Assembly: GCF_003688555.1 (NCBI RefSeq)
Contig: NZ_REFR01000010.1
Location: 310,001-374,000 of the forward strand
DNA length: 64,000 nucleotides
Source of the DNA: Eilatimonas milleporae
Lineage (GTDB): Bacteria; Pseudomonadota; Alphaproteobacteria; Sphingomonadales; Kordiimonadaceae
Reading direction: 5' to 3'
Shown: positions 43,372 through 51,293 of the stretch, piece after piece
Layout: every line of letters begins with the position of its first letter
Numbering within the stretch: the first letter of the stretch is position 1
Program-made: the position numbers and the translations under genes
Notes under the pieces: model-generated
Seen by the model: only the letters and a program-made list of their open reading frames with translations
Database searches by the model: none
Told to the model about the DNA's origin: nothing

Positions 43372-44427
43372 ATGGTTTTCTTCGACGGAGGAACGAACCT
43401 CATCGATTCCGGCATGCTGCGTAAGCTGCTGTCGGAACTGGGGGTATTGAATGTGTTTGACAGTCAAGCTGGGCAGGGGAAGGCGCCGGCTGATGGGCAG
43501 TCACTACCAGGCGCCGATCAGCCCATTCCCGTAGAGCCGGACGGGGGTATCGGTGACGGTGCGGGACCGTTGCCGCCGCTGGATGGTGAACCCATCCCGG
43601 TGGAACCCGACGGTGGCATCGGCGACGGTGCCGGCCCGATCCCGTTTCCGGCTGAGCCGGAAGAGGGTGACGGTGATGTGCCTGTCACACTGCCGGTCGA
43701 ACCCGGTGTCGAAATCGTCGATCTCGACGGTGATAGGCCGATGCCGGTGGAACCGGACGGCGGTATCGGCGACGGTGCCGGCCCGATCCCGTTTCCGGCT
43801 GAGCCGGAAGAGGGTGACGGTGATGTGCCTGTCATACTGCCGGTCGAACCCGGTGTCGAAATCGTCGATCTTGATGGCGACAGGCCCATGCCGGTGGAAC
43901 CCGATGGCGGCATCGGCGACGGTGCCGGGCCGTTGCCGGCGGACGATAGCCCCATGCCGGTGGAGCCCGACGGCGGTATCGGCGACGGTGCCGGGCCGTT
44001 ACCGGTGGACGATGGCCCCATGCCGGTGGAACCCGATGGCGGTATCGGCGACGGTGCCGGGCCGTTGCCGGCGGACGATAGCCCCATGCCTGTGGAACCG
44101 GACGGCGGTATCGGTGACGGTGCGGGGCCGATTCTTCTGGACGGAGGACTGGCTTTTGCCGGCGACGGTGCCGAAACCTTCTATTTCCCGGAAGGGGGCG
44201 AAAACGCGGCCGTTTTCGGCTTTGATGCCGACAGCGATATCCTCGACCTGTCCGCGACGGCCGGGGATTTTGCCGGTGTTGACGACCTGATGACGGCGGT
44301 CACGGAAGTGGTGAACCCCATGACATCCGATGTTCTCGGCATCTCCATCGATCTTGGCGACGGACAGATGGGCTTTGTCGGCGGTGTCAGCGCGGACGAC
44401 TTGTCGGCGATGAACATCGTTTTCTGA
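43372..44427 (+). CDS. Repetitive acidic protein with a type I secretion-like C terminus
   Basis: 351-aa acidic protein without a Sec signal. Residues 51-254 contain seven copies of P-(I/M)-PVEPDGGIGDGAGP separated by short linkers; two of the copies are followed by a longer 33-residue spacer (PFPAEPEEGDGDVPV ... LDGDR). The last ~75 residues (FGFDADSDILDLSA ... GISIDLGDG ... ADDLSAMNIVF) resemble the C-terminal export region of RTX/type I-secreted proteins, as in the 958-aa protein downstream. The start follows AACGAGGATTGAAAA. Extracellular location is inferred; no type I transporter is in the window. I do not recognise the repeat family. Confidence 0.7.
   Translation: MVFFDGGTNLIDSGMLRKLLSELGVLNVFDSQAGQGKAPADGQSLPGADQPIPVEPDGGIGDGAGPLPPLDGEPIPVEPDGGIGDGAGPIPFPAEPEEGDGDVPVTLPVEPGVEIVDLDGDRPMPVEPDGGIGDGAGPIPFPAEPEEGDGDVPVILPVEPGVEIVDLDGDRPMPVEPDGGIGDGAGPLPADDSPMPVEPDGGIGDGAGPLPVDDGPMPVEPDGGIGDGAGPLPADDSPMPVEPDGGIGDGAGPILLDGGLAFAGDGAETFYFPEGGENAAVFGFDADSDILDLSATAGDFAGVDDLMTAVTEVVNPMTSDVLGISIDLGDGQMGFVGGVSADDLSAMNIVF
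43522..44133. repeat. In-frame coding repeats of the PVEPDGGIGDGAG unit
   Basis: Seven imperfect copies. Early copies are in 147-base units and late ones in 66-base units, indicating expansion by recombination or slippage. All spacings are multiples of three. Confidence 0.85.
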
Positions 44428-44451
44428 CATCATCGCAAATATGATACGGCA

Positions 44452-44480
44452 AAGGGGGGACCGTCTGACGGTCCCCCCTT
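44452..44480 (+). terminator. Hairpin after repetitive protein gene
   Basis: Perfect 13-bp stem AAGGGGGGACCGT/ACGGTCCCCCCTT with a CTG loop, 25 bases after the stop. Confidence 0.75.
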
Positions 44481-44576
44481 GGCTTATGAGCGACCCCAAA
44501 GGGGTGTTGCATCAGCCTTGCACCCGAGGGTTTTGGAATGCACCCGCGTAACCCGTGCGTGTGATCCCGTGATCTT

Positions 44577-44897
44577 TCACATGGCTGGAAAATTTGCCCA
44601 TGCCGCCGCCAGCGCCATACCGGCGATCATGGCCCGGGTGGCGGTCGCGGACCGCAGCATGACAAGGACGGTCACGGCGACGGCCACGCCTTCGCGAAGA
44701 CCGTTTTGCGCCAGGCTCGACGCGACAAGCGCGGCAATCACGGCAACGGAAAGCCCGTCGAGAAAGCGTTCAACCCCTGGCGAGGCATCCGCCCGGCCCA
44801 TCAGGAACGAACCAGCCAGGAACGAACCAGCAAGACGGCTTGCAAGCGTCACACCCGCGACGACGGTGATCGCGGCCCATGTGGACAGCGTGGACAT
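44577..44897 (-). CDS. azlD: AzlD family branched-chain amino acid exporter subunit
   Basis: 106-aa hydrophobic protein with about four membrane segments (WAAITVVAGVTLASRLAGSFL, RFLDGLSVAVIAALVASSLAQ, EGVAVAVTVLVMLRSATAT, AMIAGMALAAAWANF), the small partner of AzlC in branched-chain amino acid and azaleucine efflux. Start ATG 44897 lies one base after the azlC stop, so the two are coupled. The extended in-frame region upstream is inside azlC and is not used. Confidence 0.82.
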   Translation of the reverse strand: MSTLSTWAAITVVAGVTLASRLAGSFLAGSFLMGRADASPGVERFLDGLSVAVIAALVASSLAQNGLREGVAVAVTVLVMLRSATATRAMIAGMALAAAWANFPAM

Positions 44898-44898
44898 C

Positions 44899-45624
44899 TC
44901 ACCGGCCACGGAAAACCACCGCGGCAAGGCCGCCGGCAAGGGCCGCCAGGATCACATTCCAGCCGGTGGGCAGCCAGTCGACAGACAAAGCGGCTATGCC
45001 GGCGGCAACGATGAGCGGGGGAAGTGTGCTTCTTCGCCTCAAGTGTCCGGTGACCACGGTCGCAAAGAAGCAGACCATGACGACATCGATACCGAACCTG
45101 GCCGGATCGCCGATCAGCGATCCGGCGGCGGCTCCAATGCCTGTCCCAAGGACCCAGTTTGCCCACAGGACAAGGCCGCCGCCCAGAAGGATGCCGGCAT
45201 CGCGCGCCCCCGCTTTGAACGCCGGTTGGCTATCCGCGAAATTGACGTCGCTCAGATAGTTCAGAACCAGAATCCGTCTGGGCAGGGGCAGTCTGTTGAT
45301 CCATGGCGACAGGACGGCCCCCATGATGACATGCCGCGCGTTCAGGGCCAGGGCGACAAGGGCCAGCGAGCCGAAGGCGGTCGGTCGCGGCCAAAAGTCC
45401 AGGACGGCGAACTGGGCCGCGCCCGAAAAGGCGACAGCGCTCATGGCGATGGCCTGAAGGACACTCAGGCCGGACTCGACCGCCGCGGCGCCGAAGGCAA
45501 TCCCGAACGGGACCACGAAAACGGCGACCGGAAAGGTGCGGCGCATGCCCTTTACGATCCCGTCCATGGTCAGAACCACGGGCGCACCGCACGCTTGGTC
45601 CGGTTTTCGTCTTATACTAACCAT
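44899..45624 (-). CDS. azlC: AzlC family branched-chain amino acid exporter subunit
   Basis: 241-aa membrane permease with the AzlC features: VVPFGIAFGAAAVESGLSVLQAIAMSAVAFSGAAQFAVLDF at the N-terminal side, LNARHVIMGAVLSPWI, and DVNFADSQPAF. It forms an efflux pair with AzlD (one-base spacing). The start is taken at ATG 45624; ATG 45567 (MDGIVKGMRRTFP) is an alternative. The divergent CGNR-type regulator and a long inverted repeat in the shared promoter region suggest direct control. Confidence 0.86.
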   Translation of the reverse strand: MVSIRRKPDQACGAPVVLTMDGIVKGMRRTFPVAVFVVPFGIAFGAAAVESGLSVLQAIAMSAVAFSGAAQFAVLDFWPRPTAFGSLALVALALNARHVIMGAVLSPWINRLPLPRRILVLNYLSDVNFADSQPAFKAGARDAGILLGGGLVLWANWVLGTGIGAAAGSLIGDPARFGIDVVMVCFFATVVTGHLRRRSTLPPLIVAAGIAALSVDWLPTGWNVILAALAGGLAAVVFRGR

Positions 45625-45676
45625 TATACAAGTTAGATAGGGAATGGCGTTGCTTGTCAACCGGTACAATGGTTAG
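45617..45676. promoter_or_regulatory. Long inverted repeat in azlC/regulator divergent region
   Basis: CTAACCATTATAC (45617-45629) and GTACAATGGTTAG (45664-45676) are inverted copies, 12 of 13 bases matching, 34 bases apart. They flank the divergent promoters of azlCD and the CGNR regulator gene and are probably its operator. Confidence 0.65.
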
Positions 45677-45685
45677 AATGACATC

Positions 45686-46225
45686 ATGACATATGCTGAA
45701 GGACATCCCGTCAGGCTGATCGCCGGGCGGTTGGCGCTGGACTTTCTCAACACGGCGGATTGGGCACCCGACGGCACTGTCTTGCATGAAAAGATCGCGG
45801 GGCTTGCGGATCTTGATGTCTGGGTGCGCGCGGTGGGCCTGTCGGCGGCGGCGCGTCCATCCTCCATCGATGTCGTGCACCGGTACCGCCGCGATTTGCG
45901 GCGGCTTTTCCGCACCGGGACGGGCCTCGGCTCGGCGACCCTTCAGGCGCGACTGCGTGACGTGGACATCGCCGGCGCCTGTTCTCTCGACGATCTTGCG
46001 CGCCAGCCGGTCCTCGGCCTCGTCGCGCTATCGGCCTTGTCGGTCCTGAGCGACCGGCGCGAGCGCGATCGGATCAAGACATGTCCGGGCGTCGATTGCG
46101 GCTGGATGTTCATCGATGAAACCCGGAACCGCCGCCGCAAATGGTGCCTGATGGAGACCTGCGGCAACCGGGCAAAGGCCGCTCGGCATTATCGCCGGAT
46201 CAGCGCAAAAACCGAAACCGCATGA
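45686..46225 (+). CDS. CGNR zinc-finger (ABATE-type) transcriptional regulator
   Basis: 179-aa protein. The N-terminal ABATE-like domain starts RLIAGRLALDFLNTADWAP. The C-terminal CGNR zinc finger is complete: TCPGVDCGWMFIDETRNRRRKWCLMETCGNRAKAARHYRR, with four Cys and the CGNR signature. This family comprises probable DNA-binding regulators. It diverges from azlCD with an inverted repeat between them, so control of amino acid efflux is likely. Weak ribosome site. Confidence 0.87.
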   Translation: MTYAEGHPVRLIAGRLALDFLNTADWAPDGTVLHEKIAGLADLDVWVRAVGLSAAARPSSIDVVHRYRRDLRRLFRTGTGLGSATLQARLRDVDIAGACSLDDLARQPVLGLVALSALSVLSDRRERDRIKTCPGVDCGWMFIDETRNRRRKWCLMETCGNRAKAARHYRRISAKTETA

Positions 46226-46244
46226 CCGTCGGGGACCGAACGCA

Positions 46245-46367
46245 ATGATCGCATACACCATGGTTGGAACCCGTGATCTGGACCGCTCCCTGCGGTTTTA
46301 CGATCCGCTTTTCAGCGAAATGGGGTGGGACCGGTTTGCCGTAAGGCTATTGATGAAATCCGGATAA
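46245..46367 (+). pseudogene. Truncated VOC/glyoxalase gene, N-terminal stump
   Basis: 40 codons from ATG 46245: MIAYTMVGTRDLDRSLRFYDPLFSEMG, the first beta-alpha-beta element of a VOC fold, then unrelated residues (DRFAVRLLMKSG) and a stop. The rest of the fold is missing. It starts 20 bases after the CGNR gene. Interpreted as the 5' remnant of a deleted gene next to the AT-rich AraC locus. Confidence 0.7.
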
Positions 46368-46466
46368 AACTTACGGTATCCGATCAAGTTTTCCTCACAA
46401 ATATCCGGGAGAATCCTCAAGCAGACGTGCATAAAAGAAGCCTTGTGCTGTACGGGGTAAGAAGGA

Positions 46467-47663
46467 TTGCGCCCGGATAGGAGATATGCAAGCTATGCAA
46501 TTGGGGTGGCCGCCGTCTTCACTGAGTTTTCTTCACTGATCTTCGAACTCAACGGCAAGGCTTCAGAGGATTATGTCTTGGCGACATCTCTTACCATTCT
46601 GGAGTTTTTCGACAGTCTCTTTCGCTTCGGGGCGATCGCTAACCTGCTCTGGATCATTTTTCTGTCCGTGCGCCATCCTGCGGGAAGTCCGCAGTCCTTC
46701 TTTATGGTCGCAGCCCCGACCAGTACCATATGTTTTTTGATTGTTGCGGCTTTTGATGAAGACGCCTTATTCGGTCCCATAGGGAATATCTTACAGTTTT
46801 CTGCAAGGCTGACATTTATCCATATATGGTTTTTATGCGTCTCTATCCTCAAAGATGACTTTGATTTTGGATATCTATATAAAGTAATTTACTTCCTTTA
46901 TATTGTCAGAGCTATCATATTTGTCGGACAATTTGTGTCTTATGAATTAATTAGTATGGTTTCAATTCCAGCAATGACAATATTAACGTCTTATCTGCTC
47001 TATATAAATATAAAAGGAATAAGGGGTGATTTAATATATAAAAGAATACAATTTCGGCTGTTTCTCGCCTTTATTATTTTGATTTTATATGTTGGAATTA
47101 TGGTGGAAAGGTTATTTTTTAGCCGTACTCAATATATTGATAATATATCTATTCTTGAGTCTTTATCGGCTTTTCTGACAAGCAGTCTGTTTATCTACTA
47201 TCTGGCAAGCGAGAAGATAAAAGCCCTTCTGAAAAGTCAGGCTGGCCCTGACCTTGCGAAGCCGGAAGCAGAAGATGCGCGCAGCAGGGAGCCGAGGCCT
47301 TTGGCCGCCGCCGACCAGCACAATCTGGCCGTGCTGAAAAAGAAGATGCAGGCAGGCCTGTACCGGGAGCAGGGCTTGACCGTCGCAAGACTTGCCGAAG
47401 AAGTCGGTGTCCCCGAACATCGACTGCGCAAGCTCATCAATACCTATATGGGGTATCGCAACATCGCGGAATTTTTGAATGAGTACCGCATTGCGGAGGC
47501 AAAGACCCGTCTGGCCGATATGCATCAGCGACACATACCGGTTTTAACCATCGCCATGGAAGCGGGCTATATTTCGCTGCGCCCTTTCAATCGTGCCTTC
47601 AAGGCGCTGACAGCACAGACACCCTCCGAATATAGAGAGCACCATCTATGTAACGATGGCTGA
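46467..47663 (+). CDS. Membrane-anchored AraC-type regulator
   Basis: 398-aa protein with a hydrophobic N-terminal half and a DNA-binding C terminus. About seven to eight membrane segments lie between residues 8 and 258 (FRFGAIANLLWIIFLSV, PTSTICFLIVAAF, FIHIWFLCVSIL, LYKVIYFLYIVRAIIFVG, LFLAFIILILYVGIMV, SAFLTSSLFIYYLAS), then a polar linker, then an AraC HTH pair (GLTVARLAEEVGVPEHRLRKLINTYMGY; LTIAMEAGYISLRPFNRAFKALTAQTPSEYR). No ATG is suitable; a TTG at 46467 after GGGGTAAGAAGGA is assumed, so the start is uncertain. Bases 46850-47170 are far more AT-rich than the surroundings, suggesting transfer. It likely regulates the secreted-protein gene downstream. Confidence 0.8.
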   Translation: MRPDRRYASYAIGVAAVFTEFSSLIFELNGKASEDYVLATSLTILEFFDSLFRFGAIANLLWIIFLSVRHPAGSPQSFFMVAAPTSTICFLIVAAFDEDALFGPIGNILQFSARLTFIHIWFLCVSILKDDFDFGYLYKVIYFLYIVRAIIFVGQFVSYELISMVSIPAMTILTSYLLYINIKGIRGDLIYKRIQFRLFLAFIILILYVGIMVERLFFSRTQYIDNISILESLSAFLTSSLFIYYLASEKIKALLKSQAGPDLAKPEAEDARSREPRPLAAADQHNLAVLKKKMQAGLYREQGLTVARLAEEVGVPEHRLRKLINTYMGYRNIAEFLNEYRIAEAKTRLADMHQRHIPVLTIAMEAGYISLRPFNRAFKALTAQTPSEYREHHLCNDG

Positions 47664-47690
47664 TGTAACCCGCGCGCGGGCGATCTGGCC
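47655..47690. repeat. Direct repeat at end of AraC gene, copy 1
   Basis: Starts GATGGCTGATGTAACC and ends GCGCGCGGGCGATCTGGCC; matches 50907-50940 imperfectly, flanking the 958-aa protein gene 3.25 kb apart. It includes the AraC stop codon. Confidence 0.8.
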
Positions 47691-47823
47691 ATGTCGCACG
47701 ACCCGTCGATTTTGAACAAATCGCGTCAAAACCAGAAAATGTCCGACTTTTTCGAAATGGACGAGCCTTCTGCCTCTCTTGATCCCTACACACAGATTTC
47801 CGCACCGATAGCGGCCTGTATAC

Positions 47824-47851
47824 GCCCGACAGCGCCAAGCCCGACAGCGCC
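47824..47851. repeat. Two 13-bp direct repeats in leader
   Basis: GCCCGACAGCGCC at 47824 and 47839, separated by AA, about 55 bases upstream of the beta-helix/RTX gene. Confidence 0.85.
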
Positions 47852-47905
47852 GAGAACGTAACCACACTCCGTTTATCGGTACTCTGTTTTTGGGGAGACA
47901 CCGCG

Positions 47906-50782
47906 ATGGCCATCTTTACCGTCACCACCAACAGCGACAGCGGCGATGATCAAACCGTCACCGGCACTCTTGCCGCCGAGGCCGCCGATGGCGGCGGTCT
48001 GTCCCTGCGGGAAGCCATTCTGCTGGCCAACGCCAATGCGGGCGCGGATACCATCATCTTTGACGGCGCGGTGTTCACCGGCGACACCAGCAGCCTGATC
48101 CGCCTGACGGGCGGCGAGTTGAGTGTCACGGAAGCTCTGACCATCGACGGCAGCGACGCGACGGACCTGGTGATCACCGGCGATGCCAGTGGGGACGATA
48201 CGCTGGTGGCGGGCACCAACATCACCGATGTGGCCAATTCGCTGTCCACCCAGCTGGACGACAACAGCCGGGTGATCGACAGCAGTGCCAGCCTGACGGT
48301 GAGCGACCTGACCATTACCGGCGGCCGCACCACGACCAGCTTTGAAGACGGCGGCGGCATTCGTGTCAGCGGCGGCAGCAACACGCTGTCACTCACAAAC
48401 AGCACGATCAGCGGCAATTCGACGGCGGAAAATTTCTCCGGTGGTGGCGGGGTTTACAGCCCTGGTGCCGTCACGATCACGGGCAGCACGATCAGCGGCA
48501 ATGCGACGGCGGGAAATTTCTCCGATGGCGGCGGAGTGGCCGGCTCTGGCACTGTCACCATCACCGGAAGCACGGTCAGCGGCAATACGACGGCGGGCTT
48601 TAGTGCCGCTGGCGGCGGTGTGTATGCCAACGGCGGTGTCACCATCACGGGCAGCACCATCAGCGGCAATGCGACAGCAGGGAACAATGCCGATGGCGGC
48701 GGGGTGGCCGGCTCTGGCACTGTCACCATCACCGGAAGTACCATCAGTGGCAATGCGACGGCAGGGGACAATGCCGCTGGCGGCGGGGTATACGGCGTCG
48801 TCGGTGTTAATCTGACCAACAGCATCGTCCTTGGCAATGTCACATCATACGTTGGCGTGCCCGGGGACGAGATCAGCGGCATTATGACATTCAACGGTCT
48901 GAACATCGTCGGTGCGGATACCGCCGCCTTTAACGCCAATGTCGATGCGGCGGTGATCAATGCCGATCCGACGACGGTGTTTGCGAACACGGCGGCCAAT
49001 GCAGCGGACCCCGCCGTGATCGCCGGGGTCCTGGCCGACAATGGCGGCGCGGTTGAGACCATTGTCGTACTTGCCGGCAGCCAGGCGGACGGCAGTGGCA
49101 GCGGCGGGGCGAGCCTGGGCGCGGGGCCGGTGCTCGGCATGGAGCCGGCGATCACCCTGCCGGCCGCCCCGACAGTGGCGGAAGACGCCACCAATGTGGC
49201 CATTGCCGATACGGTCAACATTACTGACATCAACAGCGATGATCAGACTGTGACGCTGACGGTGACCGGCGGCACGGTGTCCACCGATGCCGGCCTGGCC
49301 GGGCTGTCTATCACCACCGGCGACGGCACCGACGATGCGACCATGGTGTTCAGCGGCACGCTGGCCATCGTCAACAGCGCACTGGATGCGCTGACCTTCA
49401 CGCCGACCGCAAACCTGAACGGCACGGGCGCCGGCGCGATCCGTATCCAGACCGATGACGGCAATGGCGGCACCGACGACCAGACGCTGACCTTCGATAT
49501 CACCGCCGTCAATGACGCGCCCACATCCACAGGGGCGAGCCTGTCGGCGACAGCGGGCGCCGGGCTGACGCTTCAGGTCTCGGACTTTACCTTTTCGGAC
49601 GTGGACGGCGACAGCCTGGCCAGCGTGCGCATCGACACCAGCGTGTCGGGCCTGACCCTGAACGGCACGGCGGTGACGGACGGACAGGTGATTGCCCTTG
49701 CCGATATCACGGGTGGCAACCTGGTCTTTACCGGCGGCAGTGCGGGCAGCGCCGGTTTCACCTATTCGGTGGGCGACGGCACGACCTTTGCCGCCAGCCC
49801 GGCCAGTGCCAACATCACGGTCAGCAGTGCCACTCCGCCACCGCCACCCCCGCCCAACAGCGGACCGTCGACGGGCAACACAGCGGCGGCGGTGGACGCA
49901 GGCGCGGCCTACACCATCACCACCGGGGATTTCCCCTTCGACGATGCCGACGGCGACCCCCTGGATGCCGTCATCATCGACAGCCTGCCGGAGATCGGCG
50001 CCCTCACCCTGAACGGGGTGGCCGTCACCGTCGGCCAGACCGTCGAGGCAAACGATATCGCCGCCGGGCGGCTGGTCTACACATCCGACGCACGCGGGGC
50101 GGATGCGGATTTCATCTTCCGCGTCAGCGACGGCAGCCCGCAGATATCGGACGGCGCCCGCTTCACCCTCGCGGTCAGCGATCCGGACGACCTGCCGCCC
50201 CTTGTCGGAACGCCCGCGACCGATGCCATGATCGGCGGTGACGGGGATGAGAGGATCTGGGGCCGCGCGGGCGACGACATGAAGCACGGTGCCGGCGGGT
50301 CCGATACCATGGGCGGCGGCGCCGGCAACGACACCATCAATGGCGGCGGCGGGAATGACCTACTGTTCGGCGCAGACGGCGACGATGTGCTGGTCGGCGG
50401 CACTGGCAACGACACCCTGTTCAATAGTGCGGGCGCCGATACGGTAGGCGGCGGTGACGGCGACGACACGCTGTGGGCGGGTGCGGGCGACGACCTGCTG
50501 ACCGGCGGCGCGGGCGGCGATACCTTCACCTTCGGGGCACTGACGGGCAACGACCGCATCACGGATTTTGCCCTGGGCGAGGACATCCTCGACCTGCGCT
50601 TTGCCGCCTCTGATTTTGCGACGCTGGACGATGTGGCGGCGGCCGCGCGCCTCAGCGTGGACAGCAATGGCAACCCCAGCCTGGTCATCGATCTGGGTGT
50701 AGGCGCGGACGGCGATCCCCAGTCCGTCACCCTGACCGGCCTCATCCGCGCCGACTTCGAAGACATGATGATTTTGATCTGA
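47906..50782 (+). CDS. Large beta-helix/cadherin-like/RTX secreted protein
   Basis: 958-aa protein without a Sec signal. A CSLREA-like opening (GGLSLREAILLANANAGADTIIF) leads into right-handed beta-helix repeats, the unit TITGSTISGNATAG-x3-GGGV occurring about five times (residues ~160-300). Cadherin/VCBS-like segments follow (TVTLTVTGGTVSTD; NGTGAGAIRIQTDDGNGGTDDQTLTFDITAVNDAP) and another after PPPPPPNSG. Residues ~770-870 are RTX calcium repeats (GGAGNDTINGGGGNDLLFG). The C-terminal tail (DRITDFALGEDILDL ... LVIDLGVG) is a type I secretion signal. The start follows GGGGAGACACCGCG. It is probably an extracellular adhesin. The transporter is not in the window. Confidence 0.85.
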   Translation: MAIFTVTTNSDSGDDQTVTGTLAAEAADGGGLSLREAILLANANAGADTIIFDGAVFTGDTSSLIRLTGGELSVTEALTIDGSDATDLVITGDASGDDTLVAGTNITDVANSLSTQLDDNSRVIDSSASLTVSDLTITGGRTTTSFEDGGGIRVSGGSNTLSLTNSTISGNSTAENFSGGGGVYSPGAVTITGSTISGNATAGNFSDGGGVAGSGTVTITGSTVSGNTTAGFSAAGGGVYANGGVTITGSTISGNATAGNNADGGGVAGSGTVTITGSTISGNATAGDNAAGGGVYGVVGVNLTNSIVLGNVTSYVGVPGDEISGIMTFNGLNIVGADTAAFNANVDAAVINADPTTVFANTAANAADPAVIAGVLADNGGAVETIVVLAGSQADGSGSGGASLGAGPVLGMEPAITLPAAPTVAEDATNVAIADTVNITDINSDDQTVTLTVTGGTVSTDAGLAGLSITTGDGTDDATMVFSGTLAIVNSALDALTFTPTANLNGTGAGAIRIQTDDGNGGTDDQTLTFDITAVNDAPTSTGASLSATAGAGLTLQVSDFTFSDVDGDSLASVRIDTSVSGLTLNGTAVTDGQVIALADITGGNLVFTGGSAGSAGFTYSVGDGTTFAASPASANITVSSATPPPPPPPNSGPSTGNTAAAVDAGAAYTITTGDFPFDDADGDPLDAVIIDSLPEIGALTLNGVAVTVGQTVEANDIAAGRLVYTSDARGADADFIFRVSDGSPQISDGARFTLAVSDPDDLPPLVGTPATDAMIGGDGDERIWGRAGDDMKHGAGGSDTMGGGAGNDTINGGGGNDLLFGADGDDVLVGGTGNDTLFNSAGADTVGGGDGDDTLWAGAGDDLLTGGAGGDTFTFGALTGNDRITDFALGEDILDLRFAASDFATLDDVAAAARLSVDSNGNPSLVIDLGVGADGDPQSVTLTGLIRADFEDMMILI

Positions 50783-50813
50783 TCGCGATGCCGGGCCGTT
50801 CCCGCGCTTTTAA

Positions 50814-50915
50814 GCGATCAGCCACTATCCACCTCCCGGAACGGGGCAGGGGGCTGCCGCCGACCAGCATACTTTGGCCGTATATAGGAAGGACACTCCA
50901 TCCAATGATGGCTGA
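50814..50915 (+). pseudogene. Decayed second copy of the AraC-type regulator (internal deletion)
   Basis: The frame ending at TGA 50913 reads PPGTGQGAAADQHTLAVYRKDTPSNDG. AAADQHTLAV matches AAADQHNLAV in the linker of the AraC regulator at 46467-47663, and the end NDG plus stop matches its last residues CNDG; the HTH between is missing. DNA similarity continues past the stop into the region after both copies. A TAA occurs in frame just upstream. This is a remnant of a duplicated AraC gene. Confidence 0.75.
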
Positions 50916-50940
50916 TATGACCGCGCGCGGGCGATCCGGC
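50907..50940. repeat. Direct repeat at end of AraC remnant, copy 2
   Basis: GATGGCTGATATGACC followed by GCGCGCGGGCGATCCGGC; matches 47655-47690 with a few changes. Confidence 0.8.
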
Positions 50941-50942
50941 AA

Positions 50943-51167
50943 ATGCCGATCCGGCCCTTGTCTTTGCAGACACCTCTGGGGGAGATACTGCTCCTGCGCA
51001 ATACCGTGACGGACTTTACAAGCTTTCAGTATGTTTTGAATGCAGCACGCTTTGTTGGCCAGCAGGCAGACACCCCCGGTGTGTTGATCGATCTTGGTGG
51101 TGGTCACAGTGTGCTGCCTGCGGAAATTACGCTCAGCGGGCTCGCCAAAGGCAATAAAATACTTTAA
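50943..51167 (+). pseudogene. Orphan RTX-type C terminus, remnant of a type I-secreted protein
   Basis: Frame of 74 codons: LLLRNTVTDFTSFQYVLNAARFVG, then GVLIDLGGGHSVLP and AEITLSGLAKGNKIL. It aligns with the C terminus of the 958-aa protein (LRFAASDFATLDDVAAAARLSV, SLVIDLGVG, SVTLTGLIRADFEDMMIL). No repeats or N-terminal domain precede it. It directly follows the AraC remnant, so it is the residue of the second copy of the substrate gene. Its short frame has no convincing ribosome site. Confidence 0.65.
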
Positions 51168-51293
51168 AAAAGTGGCCTAAAATATTAATATAAAATGCCT
51201 CTTTTCATGGTGCGGCGATGGCATGACTGTATGATGCGCCGCAACGGGCGCACTGCAATTCTCTCGCAGCAGCCGCACGCAGACCATCCAAGT

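Noticed and set aside
42966-43415. 149-codon minus-strand open frame
   Set aside because: Arg/Thr/Pro-rich translation without features; it overlaps the start of the repetitive protein gene and its AT-rich promoter region.
44479-45636. 385-codon plus-strand open frame
   Set aside because: Antisense to azlD and azlC, which are coupled and have clear membrane-protein sequence; translation is low-complexity.
48454-50766. Long minus-strand frames over the RTX gene
   Set aside because: They mirror the Gly/Asp/Thr repeat codons of the plus-strand gene (Ser/Pro/Val-rich), with no start signals.
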